Positions 52,193 to 62,602 of a stretch of DNA of 64,000 nucleotides are shown here, piece by piece. Positions within the stretch are counted from its first letter, which is position 1; each line of letters begins with the position of its first letter. Source of the stretch: Tibeticola sediminis (GTDB lineage: Bacteria > Pseudomonadota > Gammaproteobacteria > Burkholderiales > Burkholderiaceae_C); the NCBI RefSeq assembly GCF_003843835.1, contig NZ_RKQL01000001.1:620001-684000 (forward strand), in the 5' to 3' direction. A program made the position numbers and the translations under genes. The notes below the pieces were generated by a model. The model was not told the origin of the DNA, did no database searches, and worked only from the letters and a program-made list of their open reading frames with translations.

Positions 52193-54040
52193 TCAGAGGC
52201 CGAGGCGCGCGCGGGTCTGCGCCGTAGGACGGCCCTCGGCGTCCCAGCCACGCACCTCATAGTAATGCGGCAGCATCTTGGCCAACTCGTTGACCTTGCC
52301 CTGGGTCGGCCCGGTCTTGCAAGGCTCGGTCAACAACCGTGGCGGCAAGCTGTCGTCCTTGGCCGTGAAGCCCGCGGCGTTGTTGAATTCGCGCTCAAGG
52401 TTCCAGATGCGCTCGCCGATTTTTTCGAGTTCCTCTGTGGTGAACTCTTCACCGATGGCCGCCTGCAACTGGGGCGCGAGGTCGGTGAGCCCCCAGGCGA
52501 AGGTGGTGAACACGCACAGCCCCGAGGAATCGAAGGCCGCCGTTGCATCCTGGAAGGCTTTGACCAGCTCGGGCTTACCTTCGGTGCTGAGCGGATCGGT
52601 CTTGACCGGAATGCCAAGCACTTCGGACGCGATGGTGTAACCGCGGAGGTGGCATCCGCCACGGTTGCTCGTGGCGTAAGCCAAGCCGATGCCCTGGATG
52701 CCGCGGCCGTCGTAGGCCGGGAACTCCTGCCCTTTGCTGCTCATCGACAGATCGGGCCGCCCGTATTTTTCGGTCAGGCGCTTCGAGCCCAGGCCAACCT
52801 CTTTGCCAAAGCCACGGCCCTGCGCCGTTTCCTCGACCAGAAATGCGAGCGCCGCAGCGGAGCCAAAGGGCGCCTCGATCCCGATTTGCTCCTTGGTGAG
52901 GATGCCGAGGTCATAGAGCTCCATGACCGCACCCACCGTCGCACCGAAGCTGATGGGATCGATTCCCTGCTCGTTGCAAATCATGGTCGCGTACTGCAGG
53001 CATTCGAGATCGTTGACACCATTGGCCGCTCCAAGCGCCCAGGCCGCCTCGTACTCGAGGCCACCGCTGGCACCCCAATATTGCGGCTTATTGGCGACCG
53101 TGAAGTGCGTCTGATCGATTTTGCTGATGCGGCCGCATGCAATGGTGCAGCCAAAGCACGCCTGATTGGTGACCAGTTGCGGCTTGCCGTCGGTCTTGCG
53201 GGGCGTGGCCATCGCCTCGGCCGAGATGTCCTTCGCACCCTCGAACTGGTTGTCGCGGTGGTTGCGCGTGGGCAGCGCACCCACCTCGTTGATGACGTTC
53301 ATCAGCACCTGGGTGCCGTAGGTCGGCAGGCCCTGGCCGGTGACGGGGTTGTCGTGCAGGATCTGCTTTTTTTCCTTGGTGACGCGCATGAAGGCCTTGG
53401 GGTCGCGGATGTTGCCCACGCCCTTGGTACCGCGCACGGCGATGGCCTTGAGGTTCTTGCTGCCCATCACGGTCCCGACGCCCGAGCGGCCCGCCGCGCG
53501 GTGCAGATCGTTGACCACCGCGGCATACAGCACGCCCACCTCGCCCGCCTTGCCAATGCTCGACACGCGGGTCAGGGGGTCTTGCAAGCCCTTCTTGATC
53601 AGCTCCTCGGTTTCCCAGACGCTCTTACCCCACAGATGCGAGGCATCGCGCAGTTCGGCCACATCGTCGTTGATGTAGAGATAGACCGGCTTGTCGCTGC
53701 GTCCTTCGAAGATCACCATGTCCCAACCGGCCATTTTCAGCTCGGCACCCCAATAGCCGCCGGAGTTGGAACAAGCGATCGCTCCGGTCAGCGGGCTCTT
53801 GGTGGAGACGGTGTAGCGCCCGCCGGTGGACGCCATGGTTCCAGTGAGCGGACCAGTCGCCCAGATGATCTTGTTGTCGGGCGACAGCGGATCGACCTTG
53901 GGGTCGATTTCACTCGTCAGGTATTTGGCCGCGAGCCCGCGCGAGCCGAGGTAGGCGCGCGCCCAGTCCATATTCAGCGGCTCCGGCGTGACCGTGCCTT
54001 TGGTGAGATTGACGCGGAGAAGTTTTCCAGCCCAAGACAT
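52193..54040 (-). CDS. aorB: Tungsten-type aldehyde ferredoxin oxidoreductase, catalytic subunit
   Basis: A 615-residue enzyme of the AOR family, which oxidises aldehydes to acids with a bis-pterin tungsten (or molybdenum) cofactor. The N-terminal MSWAGKLLRVNLTKGTV and LGSRGLAAKYL are family signatures. The [4Fe-4S] site is CFGCTIAC, with the fourth Cys in the pterin-binding DSSGLCVFT motif (about residues 489-497). ATG 54040 follows an AGGAGG-type site. Its product would pass electrons to the ferredoxin encoded upstream. AOR proteins in betaproteobacteria are uncommon and mostly linked to aromatic or facultatively anaerobic metabolism. Confidence 0.95.
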   Translation of the reverse strand: MSWAGKLLRVNLTKGTVTPEPLNMDWARAYLGSRGLAAKYLTSEIDPKVDPLSPDNKIIWATGPLTGTMASTGGRYTVSTKSPLTGAIACSNSGGYWGAELKMAGWDMVIFEGRSDKPVYLYINDDVAELRDASHLWGKSVWETEELIKKGLQDPLTRVSSIGKAGEVGVLYAAVVNDLHRAAGRSGVGTVMGSKNLKAIAVRGTKGVGNIRDPKAFMRVTKEKKQILHDNPVTGQGLPTYGTQVLMNVINEVGALPTRNHRDNQFEGAKDISAEAMATPRKTDGKPQLVTNQACFGCTIACGRISKIDQTHFTVANKPQYWGASGGLEYEAAWALGAANGVNDLECLQYATMICNEQGIDPISFGATVGAVMELYDLGILTKEQIGIEAPFGSAAALAFLVEETAQGRGFGKEVGLGSKRLTEKYGRPDLSMSSKGQEFPAYDGRGIQGIGLAYATSNRGGCHLRGYTIASEVLGIPVKTDPLSTEGKPELVKAFQDATAAFDSSGLCVFTTFAWGLTDLAPQLQAAIGEEFTTEELEKIGERIWNLEREFNNAAGFTAKDDSLPPRLLTEPCKTGPTQGKVNELAKMLPHYYEVRGWDAEGRPTAQTRARLGL

Positions 54041-54053
54041 GATGTGACCTCCT

Positions 54054-54530
54054 TCAGGCGGCAGACGGCTGGTTGCCCAGCTTGTCGGCCCATTGCTGCA
54101 TCTTGGAAAGACCGGTCCAGTTGGCGTCGATGAAAGTGATCGCGCCGGTCGGGCAGGCGTCGGCACAAGCGGGCTCACCGCCGCAGAGATCGCACTTTTG
54201 CACTTTGCCAGTCTCGGCCACGTAATTGATGGTGCCGAACGGACACGCGATGGTGCAGACCTTGCAACCGACACAGGTGGTTTCGTTGACGACCTTGGCT
54301 CCCGTGAGCTTGTCCACGGTGATCGCCTCCACTGGGCAGGCATGCAGGCACCAGGCTTCGTCGCACTGGGTGCAGGTATAGGGGACTTTCTTGCCCGTGT
54401 GGTGGAAGTCAAAGACTTTGATGCGCGACTTCGCCGTCGCGTACACCCCGTAGTTTTCGAACGAGCAGGCCATCTCGCACTGGAGGCAGCCCGTACATTT
54501 GTCGGGGTTGATGTGCAGCATCTTTTGCAT
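54054..54530 (-). CDS. aorA: Four-cluster ferredoxin-like subunit of the AOR complex
   Basis: A 158-residue iron-sulfur protein with cysteine groups for four [4Fe-4S] clusters: CTGCLQCEMAC (about 12-22), CTQCDEAWCLHAC, CVGCKVCTIAC and CDLCGGEPACADAC. It belongs to the DmsB/HycB-like electron-transfer subunits and is expected to carry electrons from the AOR subunit. The ATG at 54530 is preceded by GAGGAG; an ATG three codons later is also possible. It is the first gene of the minus-strand cluster aorA-aorB-aorC-moaD-like-unknown, and a palindromic repeat lies 65 bp upstream. Confidence 0.92.
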   Translation of the reverse strand: MQKMLHINPDKCTGCLQCEMACSFENYGVYATAKSRIKVFDFHHTGKKVPYTCTQCDEAWCLHACPVEAITVDKLTGAKVVNETTCVGCKVCTIACPFGTINYVAETGKVQKCDLCGGEPACADACPTGAITFIDANWTGLSKMQQWADKLGNQPSAA

Positions 54531-54594
54531 AAAAGCGTCTCCTCGAATGGGCATCCATGATTGACCCGGACGCTGTAGACCGGCCCAAGCCAAA

Positions 54595-54756
54595 GGCAAC
54601 GCTGAGCAAGTTCCCGCGAAGGCGCACGAGCGGCCGCGGAATGGGATGCGAGGCGCAAACCGCAGCCATAGCCGCAGCTATGGCGAGGATTTGCTTTCGA
54701 CGCAGACCGCCCGCAGCTGGGATGCGCGACGCGCGGGGGACTTGTTCAGCGTTGCC
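54595..54756 (+). repeat. 162-bp palindromic repeat, copy G
   Basis: The copy runs from GGCAACGCTGAG to TTCAGCGTTGCC with the central CCATAGC-CGCA-GCTATGG hairpin. It lies upstream of the minus-strand aor cluster and downstream of minus-strand ntrC; its orientation is the same as that of all other full copies. The remaining sequence up to ntrC (54757-54833) shows nothing recognisable. Confidence 0.9.
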
Positions 54757-54833
54757 TCGGCCCATTCTTGGTCGCCTCGCCGGGCGAGGGATCAGCAATT
54801 ACCCTAGGTGCTGCGACCCTAAGCAAAAGATTC

Positions 54834-56435
<1,602 letters not shown>

Positions 56436-56474
56436 CGATTCATGCTCCGGTGCGGCAGCCCGAGGCACGCAACC

Positions 56475-57554
56475 TCATGGCAAGGGAATCACAATTTTGA
56501 AAACGGTCCGACCCGGAGCACTCTCACACTCGATCAAGCCTTGATGCTGCTGCACGAAGGTCTGCGCCAGTGTGAGGCCCAGACCTGAGCCACCTTCGCG
56601 CGCCGAAACCAGAGGCAGAAACACACGGTCCTTGATCGAGTGGGGAATGCCGGGGCCGTTGTCGATGACATGCAATTCCAGTGCCAGCCGGTGCCGGTGG
56701 CTCCCGAGCGTCACCTGCCGGGCGACCCGTGTGCGCAAAACGATGAGGGCGTCACCGCGGGCACGCCGCTCCGCGAGCGCCTGGGCAGCGTTTTGCACCA
56801 CGTTGAGCACGGCCTGAATCAACTGTTCGCGGTCGCCGCGGAACTCTGGGATCGAGGTGTCGTAGTCCCGCTGGATGCTCAGTCCCGCCGGATACTCGGC
56901 CAGAACCAGGGTGCGGACCCGCTCGCACACCTCATGGATGTTGACGTCACCCACGACTTGAGGGGAGCGGTGCGGCGCGAGCAAGCGGTCGACCAAGCCT
57001 TGAAGACGATCGGCCTCATGGACGATCACCTGGGTGTAGTCCCGCAAAGCGGGCGTGGACAGCTCGAGATCGAGCAGCTGAGCCGCGCCACGAATACCGC
57101 CCAGCGGGTTTTTGATTTCATGCGCGAGGTTGCGCACCAGTTCCTTGTTGGCCGCGGCCTGATCGACGAGTCGCTCTTCCCGCTCCTTGCGGACCTGCGC
57201 CTCCAGCGGAACGAGCTCCACCACCGCCCGGTGCGGCGCCTCGGCTCGCGTCACGATGACGTGCACCGGTAAAGGCTCGCGCTGGGTGCGGCGCAGCTGC
57301 GCCTCGTAGCGCAAGGCGGCGTAGGCGTTGCGTTCGAGCCCGTCGAGCGCGTGGACCAATGAGGCACCATCCTGGAACCAGTCCACCAACAAGGTGCCTT
57401 CGACCAAGCGCCGAGGCAGGCCCAATGCATCCTCGAGCGCCGCGTTGGCAAACACCACCCGATGGTCGGCATCGAGCACCGCCACCAGCGTGGCCAGGCT
57501 GTCAAAAGCGCCGAACGCAATGCGCGCAGCGCTCTCCCCACGCTGCCTCTTCAT
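56475..57554 (-). CDS. ntrB: Nitrogen regulation sensor kinase NtrB
   Basis: A 359-residue soluble histidine kinase: PAS domain (about 15-120), dimerisation domain with the phosphorylated His145 in NLAHEIKNPLGG, and the ATPase domain with NVVQNAAQAL, DNGPGIP and GGSGLGL motifs. It phosphorylates or dephosphorylates NtrC according to PII. The ATG at 57554 (MKRQRGES) is used; a start 14 codons upstream would overlap the DUF4124 gene. It follows that gene by 10 bp. Confidence 0.94.
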   Translation of the reverse strand: MKRQRGESAARIAFGAFDSLATLVAVLDADHRVVFANAALEDALGLPRRLVEGTLLVDWFQDGASLVHALDGLERNAYAALRYEAQLRRTQREPLPVHVIVTRAEAPHRAVVELVPLEAQVRKEREERLVDQAAANKELVRNLAHEIKNPLGGIRGAAQLLDLELSTPALRDYTQVIVHEADRLQGLVDRLLAPHRSPQVVGDVNIHEVCERVRTLVLAEYPAGLSIQRDYDTSIPEFRGDREQLIQAVLNVVQNAAQALAERRARGDALIVLRTRVARQVTLGSHRHRLALELHVIDNGPGIPHSIKDRVFLPLVSAREGGSGLGLTLAQTFVQQHQGLIECESAPGRTVFKIVIPLP

Positions 57555-57564
57555 CCCGGGCTCC

Positions 57565-58089
57565 TCAACGGGCGTCGGAGCCACCGCCGGGGGCACCGAA
57601 CCGGCTGAGCTCCCGACGGATACCGGCGATGTCGGCCTCGGTGCGCGCGATCGCCGCCTTCAGTTCGGCAACACGGTCGAGGTACTTTTGATGGTTGCGC
57701 GCCTCGATGCCGATTTTGTCGGGCTGCCCATCTTTGTACTCGGCGCGCAGCTCCGCGAGTTTGGCTTCGGCACGCTTGAGTTCGGCCTCGAGGACGGCAC
57801 GGGCATCGGCGTCCCGTGCCCGCTGTTCGTTGGGGTCGATCCGGTTGCCTGGAGACGCCACCGAAGCACCGGACGCATTGGGGCGGGAAGCCGGCGCCGC
57901 GTTGCGCGCCCGATTGCCCTGAACGACCGATACGTTGGCACCATCGATGAGCTTGCAGTTTTTGTCTCGCGCTGCCGCAGGGTTATTGGTGTATTCGTTC
58001 CCACAGCGGTAGATCGGCTCTTGAGCCCAAACGGGAAGCGCCAGCCCCATCGACGCGGCAGCGCAGGCGAGCAAGTGAGTTAGTTTCAA
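57565..58089 (-). CDS. DUF4124 domain protein, periplasmic
   Basis: A 174-residue exported protein of unknown function. The TTG at 58089 is taken as start because GGAGG lies eight bases before it and the product then begins with a signal peptide (MKLTHLLACAAAS... ending VWA). A DUF4124-like EPIYRCGNEYTNNP segment follows, then a proline/asparagine-rich stretch, then a coiled coil (about 95-165). It lies between glnA and ntrB, an arrangement seen in related Burkholderiales. It may share a transcript with ntrBC, separated from glnA by a strong terminator. Confidence 0.82.
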   Translation of the reverse strand: MKLTHLLACAAASMGLALPVWAQEPIYRCGNEYTNNPAAARDKNCKLIDGANVSVVQGNRARNAAPASRPNASGASVASPGNRIDPNEQRARDADARAVLEAELKRAEAKLAELRAEYKDGQPDKIGIEARNHQKYLDRVAELKAAIARTEADIAGIRRELSRFGAPGGGSDAR

Positions 58090-58169
58090 ACCCGAACCTC
58101 CGAAGGGTAACGCAGGGCACACAGGTGCAAAAGTATCGGACAAATCGCTGCTCCCGACGCTGCGCGCAG

Positions 58170-58203
58170 AAAAAAGGGGACGGTCGCAACCGTCCCCTTT
58201 TTC
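58170..58203. terminator. Bidirectional rho-independent terminator after glnA
   Basis: Perfect stem AAAAAGGGGACGGT (58171-58184) / ACCGTCCCCTTTTT (58189-58202), loop CGCA. Both sides have the A/T tract. It lies 18 bp after the glnA stop on the minus strand. Confidence 0.93.
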
Positions 58204-58219
58204 CCGATGCGCCGTCGTC

Positions 58220-59635
58220 TTACAGCGAATAGTACATGTCGTACTCGACCGGGTGCACCGCCATGCGGAAGCGCGTGACCTCGCTCATCTTGAGCTCGAT
58301 GTAGGCGTCGATCATCGAGTCGGTGAACACGCCGCCCTTGGTCAGGAAGGCACGGTCCTTGTCGAGATACTCCAGCGCCTGGTCGAGGCTGTGGCAGACG
58401 GTGGGCACCAGCGCGTCCTCCTCGGGCGGCAGGTGGTAGAGGTCTTTGCTGGCGGCTTCGCCCGGGTGGATCTTGTTCTCCACCCCGTCGAGGCCGGCCA
58501 TCATCAGCGCCGCAAAGCACAGATAGGGGTTGGCCATGGGGTCGGGGAAGCGGGCCTCGATGCGGCGTGCCTTGTCCGACGCCACGTGCGGAATGCGGAT
58601 CGAGGCCGAGCGGTTGCGGCTGGAATAGGCCAGCTTGACCGGGGCTTCGAAGCCCGGCACCAGACGCTTGTAGCTGTTCGTCGTGGGGTTGGTGATGGCG
58701 TTGAGCGCCCGGGCGTGCTTGATGATGCCGCCGATGTAGTAGAGCGCAAAGTCACTCAGGCCCGCGTAGCCATTGCCCGCGAACAGGTTTTTGCCGTCCT
58801 TCCAGATGGACTGGTGCACGTGCATGCCGCTGCCGTTGTCACCGGCGTAGGGCTTGGGCATGAAGGTCGCCGTCTTGCCATAGGCGTTGGCGACGTTCCA
58901 AACCACGTACTTGAGCGTCTGCGTCCAGTCGGCGCGCTCGACGAGCGTGCTGAACTTGGTGCCGATTTCGTTTTGGCCAGCGCCAGCCACTTCGTGGTGG
59001 AACACCTCGACCGGAATGCCCATCGACTCGAGGATCAGCACCATCTCGGCGCGCATGTCCTGGGTGCTGTCGACCGGCGGAACCGGGAAATACCCGCCTT
59101 TGGTGGTCGGGCGGTGGCCACGGTTGCCGCCTTCGAGCTTGGCGCCCGAGTTCCACGGCGCTTCGTATTCCTCGATCGCGTAGAACGGGTTTTGCGGCTC
59201 GGTGCTCCAGCGCACGCCGTCGAAGATGAAGAACTCGGGCTCGGGGCCGAAGAACGCCGTGTCACCCAGGCCCGAAGCCTTGAGGTAGGCCTCGGCGCGC
59301 TTGGCGACCGAACGCGGGTCGCGGTCATAGGCCTTGCCGTCGCCGGGCTCGAGCACGTCGCAGACCAGAATCAGCGTGGACTCTTCGAAGAAGGGGTCGA
59401 TGTTGGCGGTGTTCGGGTCGGGCATGAGCAGCATGTCCGACGCCTCGATGCCTTTCCAGCCCGCGATCGACGAGCCGTCGAAGGCATGGCCTTCACTGAA
59501 CTTGTCTTCGTTGAACGCGGAAATCGGCACGGTCACGTGCTGTTGTTTGCCACGGGTATCGGTGAAGCGGAAGTCAACGAACTTGACTTCGTTTTCCTTC
59601 ACCATCTTCATCACGTCGGCGACGGTCTTGGCCAT
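58220..59635 (-). CDS. glnA: Glutamine synthetase, type I
   Basis: A 471-residue ATP-dependent enzyme that makes glutamine from glutamate and ammonia, a dodecamer in this class. Visible motifs are [16 protein letters not shown], the ATP-binding [16 protein letters not shown] and the adenylylation site Tyr400 in DLYHLPPEE, so it should be controlled by the GlnE adenylyltransferase. Expression should depend on sigma-54 and NtrC (promoter at 59686-59701). The downstream ntrBC pair closes the regulatory loop. Confidence 0.98.
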   Translation of the reverse strand: MAKTVADVMKMVKENEVKFVDFRFTDTRGKQQHVTVPISAFNEDKFSEGHAFDGSSIAGWKGIEASDMLLMPDPNTANIDPFFEESTLILVCDVLEPGDGKAYDRDPRSVAKRAEAYLKASGLGDTAFFGPEPEFFIFDGVRWSTEPQNPFYAIEEYEAPWNSGAKLEGGNRGHRPTTKGGYFPVPPVDSTQDMRAEMVLILESMGIPVEVFHHEVAGAGQNEIGTKFSTLVERADWTQTLKYVVWNVANAYGKTATFMPKPYAGDNGSGMHVHQSIWKDGKNLFAGNGYAGLSDFALYYIGGIIKHARALNAITNPTTNSYKRLVPGFEAPVKLAYSSRNRSASIRIPHVASDKARRIEARFPDPMANPYLCFAALMMAGLDGVENKIHPGEAASKDLYHLPPEEDALVPTVCHSLDQALEYLDKDRAFLTKGGVFTDSMIDAYIELKMSEVTRFRMAVHPVEYDMYYSL

Positions 59636-59685
59636 CAGATGCTCCTGGGTTGAAAGCGAGGGACGAAAAAATCACGAAAACGGCA

Positions 59686-59701
59686 TGCAGCTTCCGTGCC
59701 A
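59686..59701 (-). promoter_or_regulatory. Sigma-54 (-24/-12) promoter of glnA
   Basis: The minus strand reads TGGCACGGAAGCTGCA: the -24 element TGGCAC and the -12 element CTGCA with the GG and GC spaced as in sigma-54 promoters. It is about 50 bp before the glnA start. Confidence 0.85.
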
Positions 59702-59793
59702 GATTGACCCGATGCCGCAAGGTTCGCAACCCCACATTGTGCCTTGGCTGAGGCCATCCTGAATATGAAAACAATCCGCCGCCGGGTGCATGA

Positions 59794-59810
59794 TGCGCCA
59801 ACTTGGTGCA
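59794..59810. promoter_or_regulatory. NtrC binding site upstream of glnA
   Basis: TGCGCCAACTTGGTGCA fits the inverted NtrC consensus TGCACC-N5-GGTGCA with one mismatch. It is about 100 bp upstream of the sigma-54 promoter, the normal enhancer distance. A GGTGCA half-site at 59830-59835 just before the next gene's stop codon may be a weaker second site. Confidence 0.8.
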
Positions 59811-59835
59811 TATATGCTAGATCTATTTTGGTGCA

Positions 59836-60720
59836 TCAAATTTTGCGCACCACTTCGGGGCCAATCCGCGCTGCAAATGCCTTCAGGCCGTCCACGAGCG
59901 CAGGCCAGGCCTGCTCGACCGCTTCGGGCGAGCCTTTGAGCCCGAGTTCAATATGTCGCCCCCACTGCGGATGATCCACGCTGGGGAGACTGAAGACCTT
60001 GACCGCCGGATGCTCGGCTTCGATGCGCTGCATCAGCGGAGTCAGGGTCGCCTCCATGGCATCAAAGACGACCAAGGAGCGTTCCACCCACCCTCCGCGC
60101 TGAAAGCGATCCGAATAATGATGATCCAGCACCCACTCGATCATCGGCCAGGCCATGACCGGGAAGCCCGGCACGAAGTGCACCATGCCACCCCCCGGAC
60201 CGGCGCAACTGAAGCCCGCAATCCGGTTGTAGGGGTTGGGGATGAGCCGCGCGCCCACCGGGAACACTGCCATGTTGAGACGGTGTTCGTTCTCGGCGCG
60301 GTCGGGGTCGTAGGGCTCGCCTTTCTCGGCAGCGATTTCGCGCATGCGCTGGCGGATCAGCTCGGCCGCTTCGGCGTGCAAGGCCAAGGGCACACCCAGC
60401 GCCCGCGCAGCACATTGGCGGGTATGGTCATCGGGCGTCGCACCGATGCCGCCGGTGGAAAACACGGCATCGCCCGACGCGAACGCCCGCCGGAGCACCG
60501 CGGTGATGCGCACCGGGTCGTCGCCCACATACTCGGCCCAGGCCAGCGCCAAGCCGCGCGCGCCCAGCAGCTCGATGACCTTGCCGAGATGCTTGTCGGC
60601 ACGCTTGCCCGAGAGGATCTCATCGCCGATGACGATGAGGCCAAACCCCGGCGATCGGGACTCAGCGGGGAGCGGCGGGGGCGGATGGGGCGTCGAGAGG
60701 TCGTGCGGCTTCGGATTCAT
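59836..60720 (-). CDS. Molybdopterin-binding-domain (CinA/MoaB-like) protein
   Basis: A 294-residue protein with an N-terminal proline-rich stretch (about 10-20), a MoaB/Mog-type domain (about 25-190) with GDEILSGKRADKHLG and FSTGGIGATPDDHT, and a C-terminal region of unknown role. It resembles the first domain of CinA but lacks the nicotinamide-nucleotide deamidase domain. A real molybdopterin role is not shown. Its start overlaps the EI24 gene by 59 bases in the same direction, so expression is likely coupled; this pair is common in Burkholderiales. Confidence 0.82.
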   Translation of the reverse strand: MNPKPHDLSTPHPPPPLPAESRSPGFGLIVIGDEILSGKRADKHLGKVIELLGARGLALAWAEYVGDDPVRITAVLRRAFASGDAVFSTGGIGATPDDHTRQCAARALGVPLALHAEAAELIRQRMREIAAEKGEPYDPDRAENEHRLNMAVFPVGARLIPNPYNRIAGFSCAGPGGGMVHFVPGFPVMAWPMIEWVLDHHYSDRFQRGGWVERSLVVFDAMEATLTPLMQRIEAEHPAVKVFSLPSVDHPQWGRHIELGLKGSPEAVEQAWPALVDGLKAFAARIGPEVVRKI

Positions 60721-61570
60721 CCGGCAATGCTAGCGCGTCCGCAGGCCCCGGCGCGGGGGCTTGCGGCGCGGGAGCCGCTTGCTGACGCAGTTCAGCCAGC
60801 GCCGCCAGGCAGTAATGGGCGAACCACAACGAGGAAAACGCAAACACCAGCGTGTAGAGCCACAGTGCCAGCGGCACGAGGATCAGGAAGGCCGCAGCAA
60901 ACAGTGCACCCGAAGCCCACACCAGACTGGGCGCCGCACCCAGATAGCCGCAAATCACCCCCATAGCGAGCAGCTTGCCGCGGTGCGCGCGAAAGATCGC
61001 CTGTCGTTCGTCGCGGCTGGCGTGCTCGGCGAGGGCGTCGAAAGCCATGACCCGATAGGTCAGCCAGCCCCAGATCAAGGGCGGCAGGATGAGGATCAGC
61101 GGTGGCACCAGCCACAGCGGCATCGAGACCAACATCGCCAGCAGCGCGGCTAGCGTCGAGCCGAGCGACCAGAGCACGCTCCAAAACAGCGAGCCGCCGT
61201 GCCGCCGCTCGAGCTGCGCAAAGCGGCGCTCCGCAACCAGCGCGACCATGGCCGGCGTCATCAGCATGGCCACGACCAGCAGCGACACCAGGGCGAGCAG
61301 CGGCGTGACGGTAAAGATGACGATGAGCGGCGCCAGTGCTGCCTTGAGCCGCGCCAGCCCCATGCCGTCGAGCCAGTTCCAAAGCGGCGTGGCCCAGTCC
61401 GAGCCGTCGAGCAGACCCCGCACCCAGGCGACGGCCGACTCCCACCAAAACCAGCCCAAGCCGAGCGCGAGCGCGATCGTCAGCACCAGCGGCAACACCG
61501 ACAGCGCGATCACCCGCGGGCGCAGCAGGTAGGCGACAGCGCGCCAAAAAGAATCCAGAAGCAAAGCCAT
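60662..61570 (-). CDS. EI24 domain inner-membrane protein (CysZ-like)
   Basis: A 302-residue membrane protein of the EI24 family, which includes the sulfate transporter CysZ. It has about six hydrophobic segments (for example about 20-42, 82-108, 130-150, 155-175 and 205-245) and an Ala-Pro-rich C-terminus. No cysteine or sulfate genes are adjacent, so the CysZ function is only a possible relation. It overlaps the following MoaB-like gene by 59 bases. Confidence 0.83.
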   Translation of the reverse strand: MALLLDSFWRAVAYLLRPRVIALSVLPLVLTIALALGLGWFWWESAVAWVRGLLDGSDWATPLWNWLDGMGLARLKAALAPLIVIFTVTPLLALVSLLVVAMLMTPAMVALVAERRFAQLERRHGGSLFWSVLWSLGSTLAALLAMLVSMPLWLVPPLILILPPLIWGWLTYRVMAFDALAEHASRDERQAIFRAHRGKLLAMGVICGYLGAAPSLVWASGALFAAAFLILVPLALWLYTLVFAFSSLWFAHYCLAALAELRQQAAPAPQAPAPGPADALALPDESEAARPLDAPSAPAAPR

Positions 61571-61600
61571 GGCTGCAGCATACCGGGCTGCCCCTGCCGG

Positions 61601-62572
61601 TCAAGCCCGACCGACGAGGCGCTTCAAGCCCAGCCACTGCTGGGACCAGAAGCCGTCTCCATAATCGCGGCCCTGCTCGACCTGGTCGCGCACGCCGGTG
61701 GGCTCCCAACGATCGGCGAAGTTCGCGGTGCCGAGCAGCATGTCCCACCACGGAAACAGGACGCCGAAATTGCAGCCGCCGAGCGGTGCCGCGCGCTGAC
61801 CGTCACCGGCCGGCGCTTCATGGCCGATGCCAATGGCATGGTGCAGACGGTGAAAACGCGGACTGATCCACAGCCGCTCGCCGATGTGTCCAAAAGACAA
61901 ACGCAGGTTCGCATGCTGCAAGCTCTCGCTGAGCTGGCTGAACGCAACGAGCGCGACGAACTGGCCCGGCGGCACGCCGATGAGCACGGCGAGCGCGACG
62001 AACAGCAGGTCGACGATGATGCTGTCGAGCAGATGGTTGCGGTTGTCGGTCCACATCGTCACCTGGCGCTGTGCGTGGTGCAAGGCATGGAGCCGCCACC
62101 ACCACTCGAACCGATGCTGTGCGCGGTGCACCCAGTAGTTGATGAAATCAAACACCACGAGGTAGAGGAAAAAGCTCACCAAAGCCTGGTCGGTCACACC
62201 GGGCCAGAGCTGATCGAGGTGAAAGGTGGGCAGACCGTGCGCACGCAGCACCGCAATGCCCGACTCGAGCCAGTTCTCGAAGGTGAAGAACATCACCAGC
62301 TTGAATAGCCCCAGTCGGTGCAGCAAGGTGTAGAGCACATCCACCCGCACCGCACGCCGATCCGTCACGGGCTCGACCGGGCGCCAGCGCTGCAAAGGCC
62401 CGATGACCAGCAGCATCACCGCAATCTGGATCAGCCCAACGAGCACCCAGCCCGTGCCCTCATAGGCTTGCTCGAGCAGATTGCCCCAGCCCAGCGCGAA
62501 AGCGACCGGCTGCACGATGGACTCGAACAGCCCCTCCTGCACCCGGGAAAAGACATCCAACCATCCGTCCAT
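61601..62572 (-). CDS. Sterol desaturase / fatty-acid hydroxylase superfamily membrane enzyme
   Basis: A 323-residue polytopic di-iron enzyme. Three histidine boxes are visible: HRAQH (149-153), HALHH (162-166) and HRLHH (241-245), plus an isolated His at the end of TDNRNH (180). Family members hydroxylate or desaturate lipids; no sterol pathway is expected here, so a fatty-acid or carotenoid-type substrate is likelier. It is 30 bp after the EI24 gene in direction but runs as part of the minus-strand group. Confidence 0.88.
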   Translation of the reverse strand: MDGWLDVFSRVQEGLFESIVQPVAFALGWGNLLEQAYEGTGWVLVGLIQIAVMLLVIGPLQRWRPVEPVTDRRAVRVDVLYTLLHRLGLFKLVMFFTFENWLESGIAVLRAHGLPTFHLDQLWPGVTDQALVSFFLYLVVFDFINYWVHRAQHRFEWWWRLHALHHAQRQVTMWTDNRNHLLDSIIVDLLFVALAVLIGVPPGQFVALVAFSQLSESLQHANLRLSFGHIGERLWISPRFHRLHHAIGIGHEAPAGDGQRAAPLGGCNFGVLFPWWDMLLGTANFADRWEPTGVRDQVEQGRDYGDGFWSQQWLGLKRLVGRA

Positions 62573-62602
62573 GAGGCGTATTTTGGGGAAACCGGGGCCG
62601 GC

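Noticed and set aside
58253-59653. 466-residue open frame on the plus strand opposite glnA
   Set aside because: It is the complement of a highly conserved gene with strong codon bias; no recognisable protein features.
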